From an uncultured Acidobacteriota bacterium (GTDB taxonomy: Bacteria; Acidobacteriota; Vicinamibacteria; Fen-336), in NCBI GenBank assembly GCA_902826455.1, contig CADEEV010000045.1, positions 1 through 35,579 of the forward strand: a stretch of 35,579 nt of DNA. The letters run 5' to 3'. Shown one piece after another: positions 34,132 through 35,579 of this stretch. A program made the position numbers and the translations under genes. The notes beneath the pieces were generated by a model. That model worked only from the letters and a program-made list of their open reading frames with translations, did not search any database and had not been told where the DNA came from. Position 1 is the first letter of the stretch, and every line of letters begins with the position of its first letter.

Positions 34132-34830
34132 CTACAGCGCGTCGTGGAAGATCAGGCCCAGGGTATGGCGCCGGCCGGACCGTACGCGGCTCACGCCATG
34201 CCGCATCGTGACCCGATACGCGCCCCGCGTTCCCTGGACCGGCCGGTGGCTCACCGCGAACGCGACGCCGTCGCCCTGCCGCAGAGGCACGACCTCGGCC
34301 CGGGACTGCATCCGCGGACGCTGCTCGGTCAGCACCAGCTCGCCGCCGGTGAAGTCGCGGCCGGGTTCCGACAACAGCACGGCGACCTGGATCGGGAACA
34401 CGTGCTCGCCGTAGAGGTCCTGGTGCAGGCAGTTGTAGTCGCCCTCGCCGTAGCGAAGGATCAACGGCGTCGGCTTCGTCTGTCCGGCTTCGTGGCAGCG
34501 GTCCAGGAATGCGGCGTGGCTCGTGGGATAGCGCACGCGGCTGTCGAGCGCCGCGTTCCAGCGGTTCGCCACCGGCACGAGGCGCGCGTAGAGGGAGCCG
34601 CGCAACCCGGACACGAGCTCGGGCAGCGGGTTCGCAAAGTACTTGTAGTCGCCGCGGCCGAAGCCGTGGCGCGCCATCACGACGTGGCTCCGGAAGCGCG
34701 CGTCGTCGTCGAACCACTGCGAGGCTTGCGCGCACTCGTCTGCGGACAGCAGGCCCTCGAGCACGACACTCCCCTGCGCGTCCAGCTCCGCCGCGACGGC
34801 CGTCCACTCGTAGGCTGTGAGCGCTTTCAT
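34132..34830 (-). CDS. 2OG-Fe(II) oxygenase
   Basis: A 232-residue cytosolic dioxygenase using 2-oxoglutarate and Fe(II). The double-stranded beta-helix iron site is visible: HQD (about residues 135-137, in DYNCLHQDLYGEHVFPIQV) and the distal His211 in TMRHGVSRVRSGRRHTLGLI, with a following Arg able to bind 2-oxoglutarate. A conserved YGEGDYN precedes the HxD. This subgroup is often annotated as prolyl-hydroxylase-like; the substrate is not known. The ATG at 34830 follows the DUF2867 gene by 27 nt with GAGG directly adjacent, so the ribosome site is poor. It could be co-transcribed with the DUF2867 and VOC genes, perhaps as a small detoxification/oxidation unit (inference). Confidence 0.88.
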   Translation of the reverse strand: MKALTAYEWTAVAAELDAQGSVVLEGLLSADECAQASQWFDDDARFRSHVVMARHGFGRGDYKYFANPLPELVSGLRGSLYARLVPVANRWNAALDSRVRYPTSHAAFLDRCHEAGQTKPTPLILRYGEGDYNCLHQDLYGEHVFPIQVAVLLSEPGRDFTGGELVLTEQRPRMQSRAEVVPLRQGDGVAFAVSHRPVQGTRGAYRVTMRHGVSRVRSGRRHTLGLIFHDAL

Positions 34831-34857
34831 CCTCGAATGATCGTCCCGGTCGGCCTC

Positions 34858-35442
34858 TCACGCCTCCCGGATCTTGCGGTCCCACACCTCGCGCACGCGC
34901 CGCAGGATCGCGGGATAGATGAAGACGCGCCGGAACGGATCGATCAGCGCCATGTACCAGGATGTGAAGCGGCCCACGGGCCGGACGTAGATCGCCCAGT
35001 ACAAGCGATACCCCGCGGGCGCCTCGACCAGGCTGAAGACCGAGAAGGCGTGGACCGTCGGGTTGCGGATCTCGCCGATCGACTCGTGCTTCGATACGAA
35101 GAGCGTCTGGAAGATGCCCTGGGGAGTGCCCGGCGCCACGAGGGTGGCGGCGCGATCCTGGTCCGTGAGCTTGTGAAGGAAACTCTCGCGCGACGCTCCG
35201 GGCACATCGCGGTCCCAACCGAACGCACGGCCCAGCGCGGCCCGGAGCCCGAACAGGAAGCGCACGGGTGCGCTCACCTTCCTCAGGTTCTCGCCGGCGA
35301 ACAGCGCGTTCAGCTCGAGCACCGTGCGGCCGGGGCCGCCGCCCGGCAGGTCGATCGCCCACACGTCGTGGAGCGGAACGCCAGCGAGCAGGGAGTGCGC
35401 ACGAAGGTCGAGTCGGGCGTACTCCTCCGGCGCGACGCGCAT
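34858..35442 (-). CDS. DUF2867-family protein
   Basis: A 194-residue protein matching DUF2867: an N-terminal LLAGVPLHDVWAIDLP, then the diagnostic C-terminal run RNPTVHAFSVFSLVEAP, GYRLYWAIYVRPVGRFTSWY and MALIDPFRRVFIYPAILRRV. It has no signal peptide or clear TM helix. The fold is thought to be SRPBCC/START-like, a hydrophobic ligand pocket, but no ligand or reaction is established. In other genomes it is sometimes fused to NAD(P)-binding epimerase-like domains; here it stands alone. Start ATG 35442; the stop is 27 nt before the 2OG oxygenase. Confidence 0.82.
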   Translation of the reverse strand: MRVAPEEYARLDLRAHSLLAGVPLHDVWAIDLPGGGPGRTVLELNALFAGENLRKVSAPVRFLFGLRAALGRAFGWDRDVPGASRESFLHKLTDQDRAATLVAPGTPQGIFQTLFVSKHESIGEIRNPTVHAFSVFSLVEAPAGYRLYWAIYVRPVGRFTSWYMALIDPFRRVFIYPAILRRVREVWDRKIREA

Positions 35443-35452
35443 CGCGCTGACT

Positions 35453-35579
35453 CTAGGCCGGGACCGGCCGCGACTGCAGCTCGAGCACGTTCCCCTCGGG
35501 ATCGGTCACGTAGACCCACGTCAGCCTCGCGCCGAGCGCGTTCGTCAGCGTCACCACTTCTCCCACCGCCTGGCCGCCC
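35453..35579 (-). CDS. VOC/glyoxalase-family protein, C-terminus (partial)
   Basis: The last 42 codons of a gene entering from beyond the window end. The translation contains GEVVTLTNALGARLTWVYVT followed by DPEGNVLELQSRPVPA. The pattern Y-V-x-DPEGN-x-x-E-L is the C-terminal betaalphabetabetabeta strand and metal-binding Glu of the vicinal oxygen chelate superfamily (glyoxalase I, dioxygenases, bleomycin-resistance-like). Too little is present to say which enzyme. It ends 10 nt before the DUF2867 ATG, so the genes are likely in one operon. Confidence 0.75.
   Translation of the reverse strand, partial: GGQAVGEVVTLTNALGARLTWVYVTDPEGNVLELQSRPVPA

Overview
The window is about 70% GC, densely coded, and carries chromosomal housekeeping genes throughout. 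The best taxonomic clue is the 1036-residue secreted protein at 30955-34065, which looks like the VWFA-related family typical of Acidobacteriota. A DUF4388 (PATAN) protein, a peptidase-MA/TPR protein and a YCF48-like repeat protein fit the same picture. I infer a high-GC acidobacterium or close relative; nothing here fixes the class. I see no phage, transposase, integrase, CRISPR array or tRNA.

Layout. (1) 1-6765, minus strand: a tightly overlapping operon recO-glyQ-glyS-ppdK-mutL (mutL cut by the window edge). (2) 6829-8367, plus: rhodanese, MauE/DoxX-like membrane protein, and a small lipoprotein with its own promoter. (3) 8354-14490, minus: rpsA, HU, a class III adenylate cyclase, a HIT protein, a YCF48-like protein and dapF, joined by 1-4 nt overlaps or gaps under 10 nt, with a good promoter inside the end of hemD. 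(4) 14602-20546: a heme block, ccsA-hemA and hemC-hemD on the minus strand, split by a plus-strand pair: an SPFH protein with a C-terminal excisionase-type HTH, and a zinc-ribbon membrane protein. (5) 20700-23115, minus: an Ig-like fragment, a GspH/FimT pseudopilin, a ComEA-like helix-hairpin-helix protein, an NYN-type protein and a zf-TFIIB protein. (6) 23258-26490, plus: a DUF4388 protein with a Pro-rich linker, one TM helix and a SPOR-like C-terminus, then a TPR/peptidase-MA protein. (7) 26495-35579, minus: a large secreted clan GH-A glycosidase broken by a frameshift, a sugar-nucleotide epimerase, RNase P RNA, the VWFA-related protein, a 2OG-Fe(II) oxygenase, a DUF2867 protein and the end of a VOC protein.

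How they work together. Blocks 1 and 3 join translation (GlyRS, S1), DNA repair (RecO, MutL), nucleoid structure (HU), C3 metabolism (PPDK) and lysine/peptidoglycan supply (DapF). Block 4 is C5-pathway heme synthesis coupled to cytochrome c maturation.

The most unusual points are: the SPFH-HTH/zinc-ribbon pair inside the heme cluster, where the second gene follows an in-frame TGA and has no ATG/GTG/TTG before its first zinc cysteines; a symmetric divergent promoter that would make hemC leaderless; a DapF with both catalytic cysteine positions occupied by serine; an NYN gene also lacking a normal start; and a frameshift separating the two catalytic glutamates of the glycosidase.
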